From Planctomycetaceae bacterium (GTDB lineage Bacteria > Planctomycetota > SZUA-567), in assembly GCA_021201355.1 (NCBI GenBank), contig JAJQFC010000213.1, positions 1 to 43,624 on the forward strand: a DNA stretch of 43,624 nucleotides, given 5' to 3'. Of this stretch, positions 27,001-34,185 are shown piece by piece. Position 1 is the stretch's first letter, and every line of letters starts with the position of its first letter. The notes beneath the pieces were generated by a model. The model saw only the letters and a list, made by a program, of their open reading frames with translations. It was not told the DNA's origin and searched no databases. Position numbers and translations under genes: made by a program.

Positions 27001-28992
27001 CGAATAATGGGTGAATTACGCAGGCTGGAAGGGGAACGGTATTCCAGGTACTACCAGGCACTGCCAACGCCGTTTATGAATTTCGTCGCCGAAGTCACCG
27101 GAATAAACAATAACTTGCAGAAAGCGTTCTCCCTGGAGTTGGTTGAATTTCTCGCGAGACATGGATTGACAACGGCGCCGGAGCGGGTCACGCTGCGGTT
27201 TGGCAACCTCTATTTCATTCCCGCCGAGACCGGCGCACCGTATTGGCAGTGCAATCGGTGCAATACAATTCTTCTTCGTAACGCCTTCCAGCGTTGCTGG
27301 AACTGTCTTGAACCGTTGGACGCCGCCACTCAAAGAATCGTCCGGACGGATAACGCTGAACCGGATTACTATGCCTATCTTTCATCCGACCGGACTGAAA
27401 GTTACCGACTGCATTGCGAAGAGATGACCGGTCAAACCGACTATGGCGAAGCCCGCCGCCGGCAGCGGCTTTTTCAGGACATCACCCTGGCGAAGAATGG
27501 CGAAAATATCCATTTCGACGGCATCGATCTGCTGAGCGTGACGACAACCATGGAGGCCGGCGTCGACATCGGCGGATTGGAATCGGTAATGATGGCCAAC
27601 TTTCCGCCACAGCGGTTCAATTATCAACAACGCGTTGGCCGGGCGGGCCGAAGGAATTCCAGCCTGGCAACGGCGCTCACCGTGTCCCGCGGTTCCAACC
27701 ACGACGAAGCCCACTACACCAACCCGAGACGGATGCTCTCCACCACACCTTCGGCGCCATATATCGATGTCGAGCGCCTGGAAATGCAGAAGCGGTTCCT
27801 CATGAAAGAGGTTTTACGACGGACATTTTGGGAGAGCAAGGTCGGCGGAGAAAATGTCCACGGCTCTTTCGGCACAGTTGGGGATTGGGCAAGCAATGCG
27901 CCGCTCCTCCTCCGCTGGCTGGACAGGAACAAATCGGAACTGTCGGGCATTATCGATACCCTGGTCCGCGGCACGACAGTGGCGTCGCGAAAGCAGGAAT
28001 TAGCAGAATGGGCCGCCGTCGGTATGCCGGAAGCCATCAATATGGCTGTTCGCGATCAACCGGGATTCCCCGGCGCTCCGTTGAGCCAGGCGCTGGCGGA
28101 CTGCGGCCAGTTGCCGATGTTCGGCTTGCCGACCCGCATGCGGCAACTCCACCACCACCGCCCGAACCGTTTGCCTGGAGACGGCATCGCCCGGGATCTG
28201 GACATCGCCATCAGCCAGTTCGCGCCGAAAAGCCAGACCATCAAGGATAAATCCAAGCTCACGGCGGTCGGTGTCGTTACCTTTCAGGAACAGTGGAACA
28301 GGGTCAGGGAGGAGGATGGACGGGGCGTCCCGCACAGATTCTGCCAGTGTCCGGCATGCACCACGTTGTTTCACGAACCGCTCCCGGAAGGTTTTTGTCC
28401 GGTGTGCCAGGCCCCGCTGGACGAAAACGCCGCGTTTACCGCCTGGGAACCGCTCGGATTTACCGTCGAGTATAACTTTGAAACAGGCGAGGGTGAACGA
28501 GAGGACGACGACGGCTATTTCGAGTGGACTCCCCGGTCGACCCCCGCCCGGCTTTGCATGCCGTCCCGGCCCATGCGAAAGGTGTCTGGCCGGAATATCG
28601 CGTCCGCGTCGCTCCCGGGAACGGTGTATTCGGTGAACGATAACGACGGGAAACTTTTTCGCATGGAACAGCTGCGCTCCCACCGGGCGTTATGGGTTCA
28701 TCGCGACGCGTTGAACGACGGCGGCGATCCTTCCCGTCCGCAGAGGGGCTTTTGGCTGAACGATCTGGACGGGAATAGTGCCGTCGACGTGGCACTGTGT
28801 TCAGCCAGAACCACGGACGTCCTTCTTCTTCGCCATTCAGACGTTCCCGCCTTCCTCCATTCCAATCCGGATGCTCCGGCCGGACGGGTCTACTGTAAGG
28901 CCGCCTATTATTCCTGGGGCTACATGGCCCGCCGGGCCGCGGCCAATTACCTCGACGTTTCGGTGGACGAATTGAATATGAACACCACCTAG
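24100..28992 (+). CDS. Island protein F: SF2 helicase with zinc-binding clusters and DUF1998 (ends at in-frame TAG)
   Basis: A very large superfamily-2 helicase (1630 codons to the TAG). GGAG lies seven bases before the ATG. Helicase motifs are complete: I, ATGTGSGKTEAFLLP (Lys120); II, LVVDELHSYRG (Asp323); III-like, FLASSASLTDD; V, TTTMEAGVDIGGLESV; VI, QQRVGRAGRR (about 1176-1185). Cys pairs suggest several zinc sites: ACSNPDCG, CGCGARVLDLLLCRHCGE, CPKCDADG, CNRCNTI with CWNCLE, and CQCPACTT with CPVCQA. The C-terminal DUF1998 domain begins before the TAG and continues after it. This architecture is that of DruE of Druantia and of DrmA/DrmB-like proteins of DISARM. A 176-base gap separates it from gene E. 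It probably moves along or remodels invading DNA. Confidence 0.85.
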   Translation: MNPVEKTTYLKKLYQMYMDSAIPFRLDCLTSERRDIFEDSGALCQPPMFEPLTRYPAGPTVRDIAVELDLATDFPDFVETGFFRSSNDEPRRLYEHQAEALRQYRAGRHIVIATGTGSGKTEAFLLPILSTLLRESACWPDTGKEPAIRALLLYPLNALVEDQMIRLRRGLNGDSLGKDPKTPRSWLRDHRADKRITFGRYTSQTPVPGSFEKRREKWNEARIALEDQWRRILESAAKNELKDEDVQYHFPCMDTDSAECWDRFSMQRNAPDLLITNFSMLNVMLMRRREDGMFDQTRHWLEGDPWRSGNDVAPTRYFHLVVDELHSYRGTAGGEVSLLLRLLLDRLGLSPNSPQLRFLASSASLTDDAATRSFITSFLGTDSSEKDDFLHRFSLIQDPPRQKGIKSPDLRGKMEMFEEIAATSSLSTVNRSSSSSEEADGMTALKDELPLMREIAEDFNSLSGVYTVADLAGRWFGDSENAAAAAGVLTALNSLRDSGRTGAPMRMHVFFRTVPGLWACSNPDCGILPENYRHADRLFGKLYRRPVLTCGCGARVLDLLLCRHCGEVFLGGSKWRAEDNTLFLTHGQPDLERIPGSGWRQRRYGEYAVFWPETEKPKLIEWRPASEGLHHQWIRSAYNCFTGKIESLARQTNCWLYKIDPQGGAAGHLAPPDWEISYTGLPTRCPKCDADGHRRNREPFPPVQEHVTTVNRVNQLLADGLIRSTEPTGDGETLRKLVIFSDSRQNAAKLASGIELEHYRDLVRQCLVQHFTAATDLRRIMVKYLRSGRNGLSDREFSMWRDDPGITSEYKDAIKTWRDYRDELNEKQRRIIASLENEHSRTVFSVTQAANATRKKLLDLGVNPAGPRPSLQGDQRSGRWTRLLTSRGNDLEFLDEEYLEDSQRFLYKSIKEMSERECIYTLFAHRRKSAEALLLGRVTYNPDIAAPDLSRYGLNADQSSAAIEILIRIMGELRRLEGERYSRYYQALPTPFMNFVAEVTGINNNLQKAFSLELVEFLARHGLTTAPERVTLRFGNLYFIPAETGAPYWQCNRCNTILLRNAFQRCWNCLEPLDAATQRIVRTDNAEPDYYAYLSSDRTESYRLHCEEMTGQTDYGEARRRQRLFQDITLAKNGENIHFDGIDLLSVTTTMEAGVDIGGLESVMMANFPPQRFNYQQRVGRAGRRNSSLATALTVSRGSNHDEAHYTNPRRMLSTTPSAPYIDVERLEMQKRFLMKEVLRRTFWESKVGGENVHGSFGTVGDWASNAPLLLRWLDRNKSELSGIIDTLVRGTTVASRKQELAEWAAVGMPEAINMAVRDQPGFPGAPLSQALADCGQLPMFGLPTRMRQLHHHRPNRLPGDGIARDLDIAISQFAPKSQTIKDKSKLTAVGVVTFQEQWNRVREEDGRGVPHRFCQCPACTTLFHEPLPEGFCPVCQAPLDENAAFTAWEPLGFTVEYNFETGEGEREDDDGYFEWTPRSTPARLCMPSRPMRKVSGRNIASASLPGTVYSVNDNDGKLFRMEQLRSHRALWVHRDALNDGGDPSRPQRGFWLNDLDGNSAVDVALCSARTTDVLLLRHSDVPAFLHSNPDAPAGRVYCKAAYYSWGYMARRAAANYLDVSVDELNMNTT
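28990..28992 (+). other. In-frame amber codon inside the DUF1998 domain of the helicase
   Basis: The TAG interrupts DUF1998 between YLDVSVDELNMNTT and FSDGTSTGMEVFLADNLANG. In this family the region before the VFLAD strand is continuous with the GAGYC motif, which here lies beyond the TAG in the same frame, with no indel. Without readthrough the helicase would lose the conserved core of its C-terminal domain. Confidence 0.8.
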
Positions 28993-29577
28993 TTCTCCGA
29001 CGGAACGTCTACGGGGATGGAGGTGTTCCTTGCCGATAATCTCGCCAATGGAGCCGGATATTGCCGGCACCTCGCCGAAAACATCGAGCCGGCAATCCTC
29101 ATGCCGCTCCTGCCCGGCGGTGAGTTTTACAACGCCATGATTTCGCAGTCACATGCTTCCGACTGCAACGGCGTTTGTTACGACTACCTTGCAGACTACA
29201 GCAACTCGGAGTTCCACGGGATACTTGATTGGCGGCTGGCCCTGGACCTGGCGGCCCTGGCGGCGGACGAGCGCCATCCCGTCGATTTGACCGCCGAGTA
29301 TTGGTCCGGTATACCCGAAAAAGCGGCGCGGATTTTTGTAAACGCGGTCGACGGGCTGGAAGCACAGACGATTGATTCGCTAACCTGCTTGTTTCGCGGT
29401 AAAGAATTGTTTTGCGTATTTACTCATCCCCTCTGGAGAACCGATCATCCCAGCCTGATCAACCTCGCGACAACGCTCACTCTCACTTCGGAAGCGTTAG
29501 GATTGCGGCAGTGCAACCTTTTTGACGCCCTTCGCCGGCCGGGATGGTGTTTAACCCGGTTGGATTTTGAGGGATAA
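28993..29577 (+). CDS. Helicase F, C-terminal DUF1998 segment after the TAG
   Basis: The frame continues directly from the helicase and encodes 194 more residues, giving 1825 codons in total. It carries the DUF1998 core: VFLADNLANGAGYCRHL, then SDCNGVCYDYLADYSNSEFH with the paired cysteines and H typical of the domain, then LDWRLALDLAALA. Its first methionine (29017) lies inside the domain and has no ribosome-binding site, so independent translation is unlikely. It is part of protein F if the TAG is read, or an untranslated remnant if it is not. It ends in TAA, 29 bases before a hairpin. Confidence 0.75.
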   Translation, partial: FSDGTSTGMEVFLADNLANGAGYCRHLAENIEPAILMPLLPGGEFYNAMISQSHASDCNGVCYDYLADYSNSEFHGILDWRLALDLAALAADERHPVDLTAEYWSGIPEKAARIFVNAVDGLEAQTIDSLTCLFRGKELFCVFTHPLWRTDHPSLINLATTLTLTSEALGLRQCNLFDALRRPGWCLTRLDFEG

Positions 29578-29606
29578 ACAGATCTTTATACAGCTATAAT
29601 GGAAAT

Positions 29607-29639
29607 GGACCTGCGGCACGGAGAAAATGCCGCAGGTCC
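29607..29639. terminator. Perfect 12-bp hairpin between convergent genes
   Basis: GGACCTGCGGCA (29607-29618) and TGCCGCAGGTCC (29628-29639) form a perfect stem with a nine-base loop. It lies between the end of the island (29577) and the convergent small minus-strand gene, so it can serve both directions. There is no long T-run after it, so efficiency is uncertain. Confidence 0.65.
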
Positions 29640-29696
29640 ATAATTAGGATGGGAATGCTACAATATGCAGCGAGAGGCCTTTTTACTGCCGAACTC

Positions 29697-29816
29697 TTAG
29701 TGCTTCTTTTTCCGGCGCTTCTTTTTGGCCTGGTGGCTTTGGCCCATTCCCTGGACGCCTGATTTGTCGACTTTTTGCGTGGTGGGGTAGGCGTCGGTGG
29801 GCTGGCTGGTGAACTA
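29697..29816 (-). other. In-frame extension after TAG in the small gene
   Basis: After the TAG the same frame reads FTSQPTDAYPTTQKVDKSG and ends in a basic tail, QAKKKRRKKKH, followed by TAA (29697-29699). A lysine-rich tail of this kind looks like a real protein C-terminus rather than chance. The bases around the TAG (CC-TAG-TTC) are the same as at the helicase TAG. Confidence 0.45.
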
Positions 29817-30056
29817 GGCCAGCGAATTCGTCGCCAGAAGCTCCTCAATGCGCTTTTTCGCTTCCTCAAGGGTCGTCGCGCCGGTGCAGTTCATTTGCAG
29901 GTGGCGGCAGGTCTTGAAAGCGCCCTGCCATACCATCACCGGCGGCGTCGCGCGGTCGAACCAGCGAAGCTGCCAGCCCGGAGAATCATGGTTGCACTGG
30001 CCGCGCGCCGCCAAGCCGTCGGCACTGAACACGGTGGGCTTACTGATGGTCAACAT
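29814..30056 (-). CDS. Small protein of unknown function, with a lysine-rich extension after an in-frame TAG
   Basis: An 80-residue protein with a strong ribosome-binding site (AGAGGAGAG, about nine bases before the ATG at 30056). It opens with MLTISKPTVFSADGLAARGQ, has WQLRWFDRATPPVMVWQGAF, the CRHLQMNC pair of cysteines and a helical end (LEEAKKRIEELLATN). I do not recognise the family. The frame ends at TAG (29814-29816) but continues open for 38 codons to a TAA. It lies downstream of the TPR gene on the same strand, 183 bases away. Confidence 0.6.
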   Translation of the reverse strand: MLTISKPTVFSADGLAARGQCNHDSPGWQLRWFDRATPPVMVWQGAFKTCRHLQMNCTGATTLEEAKKRIEELLATNSLA

Positions 30057-30239
30057 AGAACTCGCTCTCCTCTGAAGGCGTGCCGGGAACGGCATGCCGT
30101 TTTCCCGTCATTTCGATTTGACGCCGGATTGACAGCGGATACTTTGGTCGACCACGCCGTCAACTATAATGAATGCCGCGACTCCACGCAAGTGGCGTCG
30201 CGGCGTATTGGCATTTTTAATCCGATATTTCCGGAATTT

Positions 30240-32255
30240 TTAGTTCCGGTTGCCGCCCCACGCTTCCCAATAGCCCTCGACTTCGCGGAGGTTTTTCTGG
30301 GCGGCGGCGTTGTTCTTGTCGATCTCGTCCAGGATGGACTGCTGGACGTCGCGGGAATTCCGCAGTTCGATAAGGGCCAGATCGTTTTTGCCGAGCTGGT
30401 GGTAGAGGATGGCCTTCCGGAGGTAGAGACCGCCAAGGAGGGCGCGGGGACCGGCGTCGCCCGGGTTCTGTTTGGCCCGTTCGCGGGAGCGTTCGACGCC
30501 CTTGTTAATAACGACGAGGCAGTTTTCCGCAAACAGTTCTGCCCGTTCCCGCTGTTCCGGCCCGAGCTTCAGGTAACTGATGGCGTTCGAGTACAATTTC
30601 CGGCTGGCGCCCTCGGCCGCCATCGCTTCGCCGTAGATGGCTTCGCCGTCCGTCGGGGCGCGGCGGAGGCAGAGGCCGAGGAGTTCGAGGGATTTCTTGT
30701 AATTCTCGTGGGCCTGGGCGAACGTTTGGGCGGCGGCGTCCTTCTGGCCGGCGGCGACCTCTTCCTGCATCTGGCGCCAGTATTCGTGGCCGCGGTGGAG
30801 GTGGGCGAAGCCCTGGCCGCGAAGGGCGTAGTAGTCGTTCGGATCCCGCTCCAGCGCCCGCTGGTACGAGGCGGCGGCGGCATCGAGTTCGAGGAGGTTG
30901 TACTGGCAGTCAGCCAGCCAGCGCCAGGCGGCGGCATTGGACGGGTTCCGGGTGGTCTCCGAGGCCAGGATGTTCTTGGCTTCGGAGAACCGGTTTTCCT
31001 TGACCAGTCTCACCGCATTTTCGAACTGCGGGCTGCCCTGGGCGTCGACAGACGGTTCGGCCTGGAAGTTCGGCATCGGCGCGGCCGGCGCCTGAACCGG
31101 GGCGTAGGGAGACGCCGTCGTCTGCACCGGTCCGGCCCCGGTATCGAGCGGCAGGCCGGAAACGGTGCCGGGCCAGGAACTCATGACCGGCTGGGCGTTG
31201 ACAGACGCTGTCGGCTGGTAGGAGCCGTAGGCGTTCGGGTCGTAATAGGGGGCGGACTGGTAGGTCGGACCAGACCCATAAAGCGGATTTCCCATCGAGT
31301 CGTAGCCGGTGACGATACTGGCAGTGCCTTCGACCGCACCGTACTGCTGGGCCGGAGCGCCGTAGGGGTTTGCCGCGTAGGGATCCTGGTACGGCTGCGG
31401 GGCGGCATACGGATCCTGGTACGGCTGGGCGGCGTAGGGCGCGCCGTACTGGGCCTGGCCCATGCCGGCGGTCTGGGGGCCGGACATGACGGGCGGTGCG
31501 GCGCGGTTGCCGCCGAAGGCAGGGGCGGCATAGGGATCGGCGGCCGGGTCGCGGCTCGGCTGGACGCCGGCCTGAGCGCCGTTGGCGCCGCTGGTCGTGT
31601 CGTAGCCGTAGTCGTCGTCCCACATTTCGTCGTCGTCCATCATGCGGGGAGCGCGGCGGCCGGTACCGCCGTTATTGGCGGTGGCGGCGGCGGTGGACGA
31701 ACTGTCGTCACGACCGGCGCGGCCGGCCGTCGACGAGGTGTCGGTGGACGAATTGTTGTCGTCGTCGGACCGCCGGTTCCGCCACATGCCGCCTTTCCAC
31801 CACGGCACCCGTTCGTTCTCGGCGTACTGCTGCCGGGGGCCGCGCTGGACCATGTGGTTGGCGACTTCGGAATAGTACGGATCCGGCGTCGGATTGACGA
31901 CGGTCCGGGGATCGGCGTGGCCGAACGCCACTTCCGGCGGGACGTAGATGTTTTCGTAATTCACGGTCGGAGCGACGGCGAGGACGACCTCCTCCTGCCC
32001 GTCCAGGTGCGAATTGTCCACTTCCTGGACCGAATCGCCACGGAAGACGAGGAGCTGGCCGGTGGTGGCGTCGATACCGAAATGGGTATCGAGGAATTCC
32101 GAATTGTCGCACCCGGGCGCGGCGCAGTAGCGGAGGCCGGGGATGTTCGGAATCTGCGGAAGACCTTCACCAAAAGAGGGAACGACATAGTCGGCGGAAA
32201 CGGCAGCGCTGGCGAACAGGGCGCAACAGGCGGCGAGCACGACGGTTTTCTTCAC
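30240..32255 (-). CDS. Exported TPR protein with proline/tyrosine-rich middle region
   Basis: A 671-residue secreted or envelope protein. The GTG at 32255 has GGGGAG upstream and gives a clean signal peptide, KKTVVLAACCALFASAAVSA, cleaved near residue 21. Then comes a region with a cysteine pair (YCAAPGCDNS), a VPWWKGGMWRNRR block (about 150-162), an acidic S/D/T-rich linker, a repetitive P/Y/Q/A-rich stretch with tandem QPYQDPYAA units, and a C-terminal TPR domain starting near NAAAWRWLADCQYNLLELDA. TPRs bind partner proteins, so it is probably a scaffold in the periplasm or outer envelope. The VPWWKGG block is shared with the protein encoded just upstream (33730). Confidence 0.75.
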   Translation of the reverse strand: MKKTVVLAACCALFASAAVSADYVVPSFGEGLPQIPNIPGLRYCAAPGCDNSEFLDTHFGIDATTGQLLVFRGDSVQEVDNSHLDGQEEVVLAVAPTVNYENIYVPPEVAFGHADPRTVVNPTPDPYYSEVANHMVQRGPRQQYAENERVPWWKGGMWRNRRSDDDNNSSTDTSSTAGRAGRDDSSSTAAATANNGGTGRRAPRMMDDDEMWDDDYGYDTTSGANGAQAGVQPSRDPAADPYAAPAFGGNRAAPPVMSGPQTAGMGQAQYGAPYAAQPYQDPYAAPQPYQDPYAANPYGAPAQQYGAVEGTASIVTGYDSMGNPLYGSGPTYQSAPYYDPNAYGSYQPTASVNAQPVMSSWPGTVSGLPLDTGAGPVQTTASPYAPVQAPAAPMPNFQAEPSVDAQGSPQFENAVRLVKENRFSEAKNILASETTRNPSNAAAWRWLADCQYNLLELDAAAASYQRALERDPNDYYALRGQGFAHLHRGHEYWRQMQEEVAAGQKDAAAQTFAQAHENYKKSLELLGLCLRRAPTDGEAIYGEAMAAEGASRKLYSNAISYLKLGPEQRERAELFAENCLVVINKGVERSRERAKQNPGDAGPRALLGGLYLRKAILYHQLGKNDLALIELRNSRDVQQSILDEIDKNNAAAQKNLREVEGYWEAWGGNRN
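31381..31440 (-). repeat. 30-bp tandem repeat within the TPR protein gene
   Basis: GGATCCTGGTACGGCTG occurs at 31381 and again at 31411, a period of 30 bases (ten codons). It encodes repeated QPYQDPYAA-type units in the proline/tyrosine-rich region. Such in-frame repeats can change copy number by slippage. Confidence 0.7.
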
Positions 32256-32403
32256 AATACTCCCCTTGCATGCAAGTGCGGGAACGGGTGGTTGACCAGG
32301 GACGTGTCCCCGGAGGCGGAAGGAGGCGCAAAACGGCCTCCGCCGCGGACGGTACGGGACTGTCCTCTATGGCGCTTGGAATACCGCTTACTGGAAACCA
32401 CCA

Positions 32404-32431
32404 AGTATACACAGCGACGTCGCCCCGGCAA
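32404..32431 (-). promoter_or_regulatory. Candidate sigma70 promoter for the TPR protein gene
   Basis: On the minus strand TTGCCG (32426-32431) and TATACT (32404-32409) are spaced by 16 bases, about 150 bases upstream of the GTG start at 32255. Confidence 0.4.
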
Positions 32432-32450
32432 GTGGGCCACGTCGAGAAGC

Positions 32451-32490
32451 ACAGGAAAAAACAGACCGGTCGGCTCCGGCTGCCGGAGCC
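32451..32490 (-). terminator. Candidate terminator after the proline-rich exported protein gene
   Basis: On the minus strand a perfect 8-bp stem (GGCTCCGG, loop CAG, CCGGAGCC; 32472-32490) is followed after about ten bases by six Ts. It lies about 155 bases after the stop at 32645. The distance between stem and T-run weakens the call. Confidence 0.4.
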
Positions 32491-32644
32491 CCGTCGTGCA
32501 GGCGGTTTTCCACGCCATCGTCCTGGCGGCTACCCGGTCGCCGAGCGGCGGCAGTGCGGCGAATGGTTCGCCACGAGCCGGCCGGTGCGGAACGGGGTAT
32601 GTCGGGCCAGGACGGGACCGGTTCTGTCGATTCCGTTTAATGTC

Positions 32645-33730
32645 TTATTTTTTCGCATTTCCCGCGTGGGAAACGTCGGCATTCCTGGATTTTTTTCTGA
32701 GGAACCCGCCCTTCCACCACGGCACCTTGGAGTCGGTCTGCTCGACCTTTTTGCCGTCGCGGCCGGGGCGGTTTTTCTGGGCGGTTTCATTGGCTATTTC
32801 GGATATGACTTCGGCTTTTTTCGGTTTCCGGTTGTTCTGCCTCACCGCGGTGGAGGCCTGCCGGGCCACGGCTTCCCGATCGTCCGACCGGGTTTCGTAG
32901 ACCTGACGCCGGGCCGAGCCCTGATCAGCGAACGCTTCGTGATAGGGCGGCTGCTGGCGCATCTGCGGCTGCGGCATGGGTATCGGACCCGTTGCCATCG
33001 TGGGCGTGGCCATGACCGGGACCGGCTGGACCGGCGGCGTCAGGGCAACCTGCCTTTGATGACCGGGAGGCGGCGGCATATAGGACGGAGGGGGCGGCAT
33101 AAAACCGGGGGCCTCAGCCGGAACCGGAGCCTCGGCGCGGGCGTAATTCTGCGGTTGAACCGGGACCGGCGGCAGGGAATAGTTTATCGCCGGGGCCGGA
33201 GCCTGGGCCAGCGTGTATTGCGGGGCCGGGGTGGATTGATGCGGCTGCGGCTGGCCGGGCGTGTAGACATCCAGCGGGTAATATTTGACTTCCTGTTCCC
33301 GGTGCGTCGGCGCCGGCGGCGGCGGCTGGCGCATGTAGTTCGTCGCCATCGGACCCATGTCGTAGTCGGCGGGCGGACCCATATAAATGGCGCCCGGCGT
33401 GAGGCCGTCGACCGGTCCGCCGCCCGGGGAGACCATAATAAGGGTTTCACCTTCGTTCAACTGGCTTTCGAAGTACTCGCGGTTTGGTTCGCGGTAGGCG
33501 ACCTGCTGGCCAGGCGTTGGAGCAGTACGGCCATAAGGTTGCGGCGCCATCTGCCCGAACGGGGCGTTGTCCGCCGGATAGGCGGGCGCGGCGGAAAAGC
33601 CGTTACCGAGAGGCGGCGGGCAGAATTTTGCGCCGGGCGGACAGTAATACTCGCCGTCCGAGGCGGAAGCGGGAAGGGAAGCAAGGGCGAGACCGGAAAC
33701 AACGACCAAAGCCGTGACGAACTTTTTCAC
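32645..33730 (-). CDS. Exported proline-rich protein with C-terminal VPWWKGG motif
   Basis: A 361-residue exported protein. The GTG at 33730 has AAGGAT upstream. The signal peptide is KKFVTALVVVSGLALASLPA, with a cleavage near ASA-SDG. A cysteine-containing mature start (YYCPPGAKFCPPP) leads into a long low-complexity region rich in P, Q, A and Y (for example PPPPSYMPPPPGHQ), then a basic helical segment (RQASTAVRQNNRKPKKAEV), and the C-terminus carries KVPWWKGGFLRKKS (V336 onward). No catalytic domain is visible. Proline-rich exported proteins of this kind are usually envelope structural or linker proteins. The motif and position link it to the TPR protein encoded next on the same strand. 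Confidence 0.7.
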   Translation of the reverse strand: MKKFVTALVVVSGLALASLPASASDGEYYCPPGAKFCPPPLGNGFSAAPAYPADNAPFGQMAPQPYGRTAPTPGQQVAYREPNREYFESQLNEGETLIMVSPGGGPVDGLTPGAIYMGPPADYDMGPMATNYMRQPPPPAPTHREQEVKYYPLDVYTPGQPQPHQSTPAPQYTLAQAPAPAINYSLPPVPVQPQNYARAEAPVPAEAPGFMPPPPSYMPPPPGHQRQVALTPPVQPVPVMATPTMATGPIPMPQPQMRQQPPYHEAFADQGSARRQVYETRSDDREAVARQASTAVRQNNRKPKKAEVISEIANETAQKNRPGRDGKKVEQTDSKVPWWKGGFLRKKSRNADVSHAGNAKK

Positions 33731-34046
33731 GATAAATCCTTTTCAAGAATGGGTCGTGCCGATGCTGGCACTCGGTGTGGCAAGCAGCTACGGATACCTA
33801 ACCGATTCCGTTTTACCCGAACCGGATACCGGCGCAACCGCTCCATTCCACAAACCGGGTCTCGCTCACCATATCCATTGGCGCTGGCAAGGCCATCATC
33901 GCTGCTCTAACGGTACTTATCGGAAAATTTTATGAAATTGCCAGCCCACAATCAAGTAATAACCGGCCACGGCCGATAATGTCAGAAAATTTTCGGTTAA
34001 AGTTGAAGTCGGCGGCTGGGTCGTCGTTCCGTATGGCGTGGATGTC
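33731..34046. other. Gene-free region between divergent genes
   Basis: A divergent intergenic region of about 450 bases in total (33731-34185), AT-richer than the flanking genes. No gene or RNA is recognised in this part. The sequence GAAAATTTT occurs twice (near 33922 and 33987). Confidence 0.4.
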
Positions 34047-34074
34047 TTGACAAGACTGGGGTAACAGATACTAT
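34047..34074 (+). promoter_or_regulatory. Sigma70-type promoter for the lipoprotein pair
   Basis: A perfect TTGACA (34047-34052) is followed after 16 bases by TACTAT (34069-34074), about 110 bases upstream of the small lipoprotein start. It is the best promoter in the window by sequence. Confidence 0.7.
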
Positions 34075-34185
34075 AGGGCATTACCTTACATGTCGCGGTT
34101 TGGTCGGAATCCTTCGCCGGTCCCGGCCGGTTTTTCGGCGAAACCCGCTTCGTGGAAACTTTCCGAATAAAACTGGGGAAAAAAC

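Noticed and set aside
12243-29577. Assigning the island to Druantia, DISARM or BREX by name
   Set aside because: Only the DUF1998 helicase is shared. DruA/DruH, methyltransferase, DrmC-type PLD, PglZ and BrxC-type partners were looked for and not seen.
30084-30107. Palindromic hairpin (CGGGAA, CGGCATGCCG core, TTTTCCCG) between the TPR gene and the small gene
   Set aside because: It could be a weak terminator, but there is no T-run on the relevant strand, and such palindromes occur by chance in GC-rich sequence.
29775-32900. Open plus-strand frame of about 1040 codons
   Set aside because: It is the antisense shadow of the exported TPR protein gene (signal peptide, RBS and TPR pattern on the minus strand). 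The plus-strand product is V/G/R-rich with no domain.
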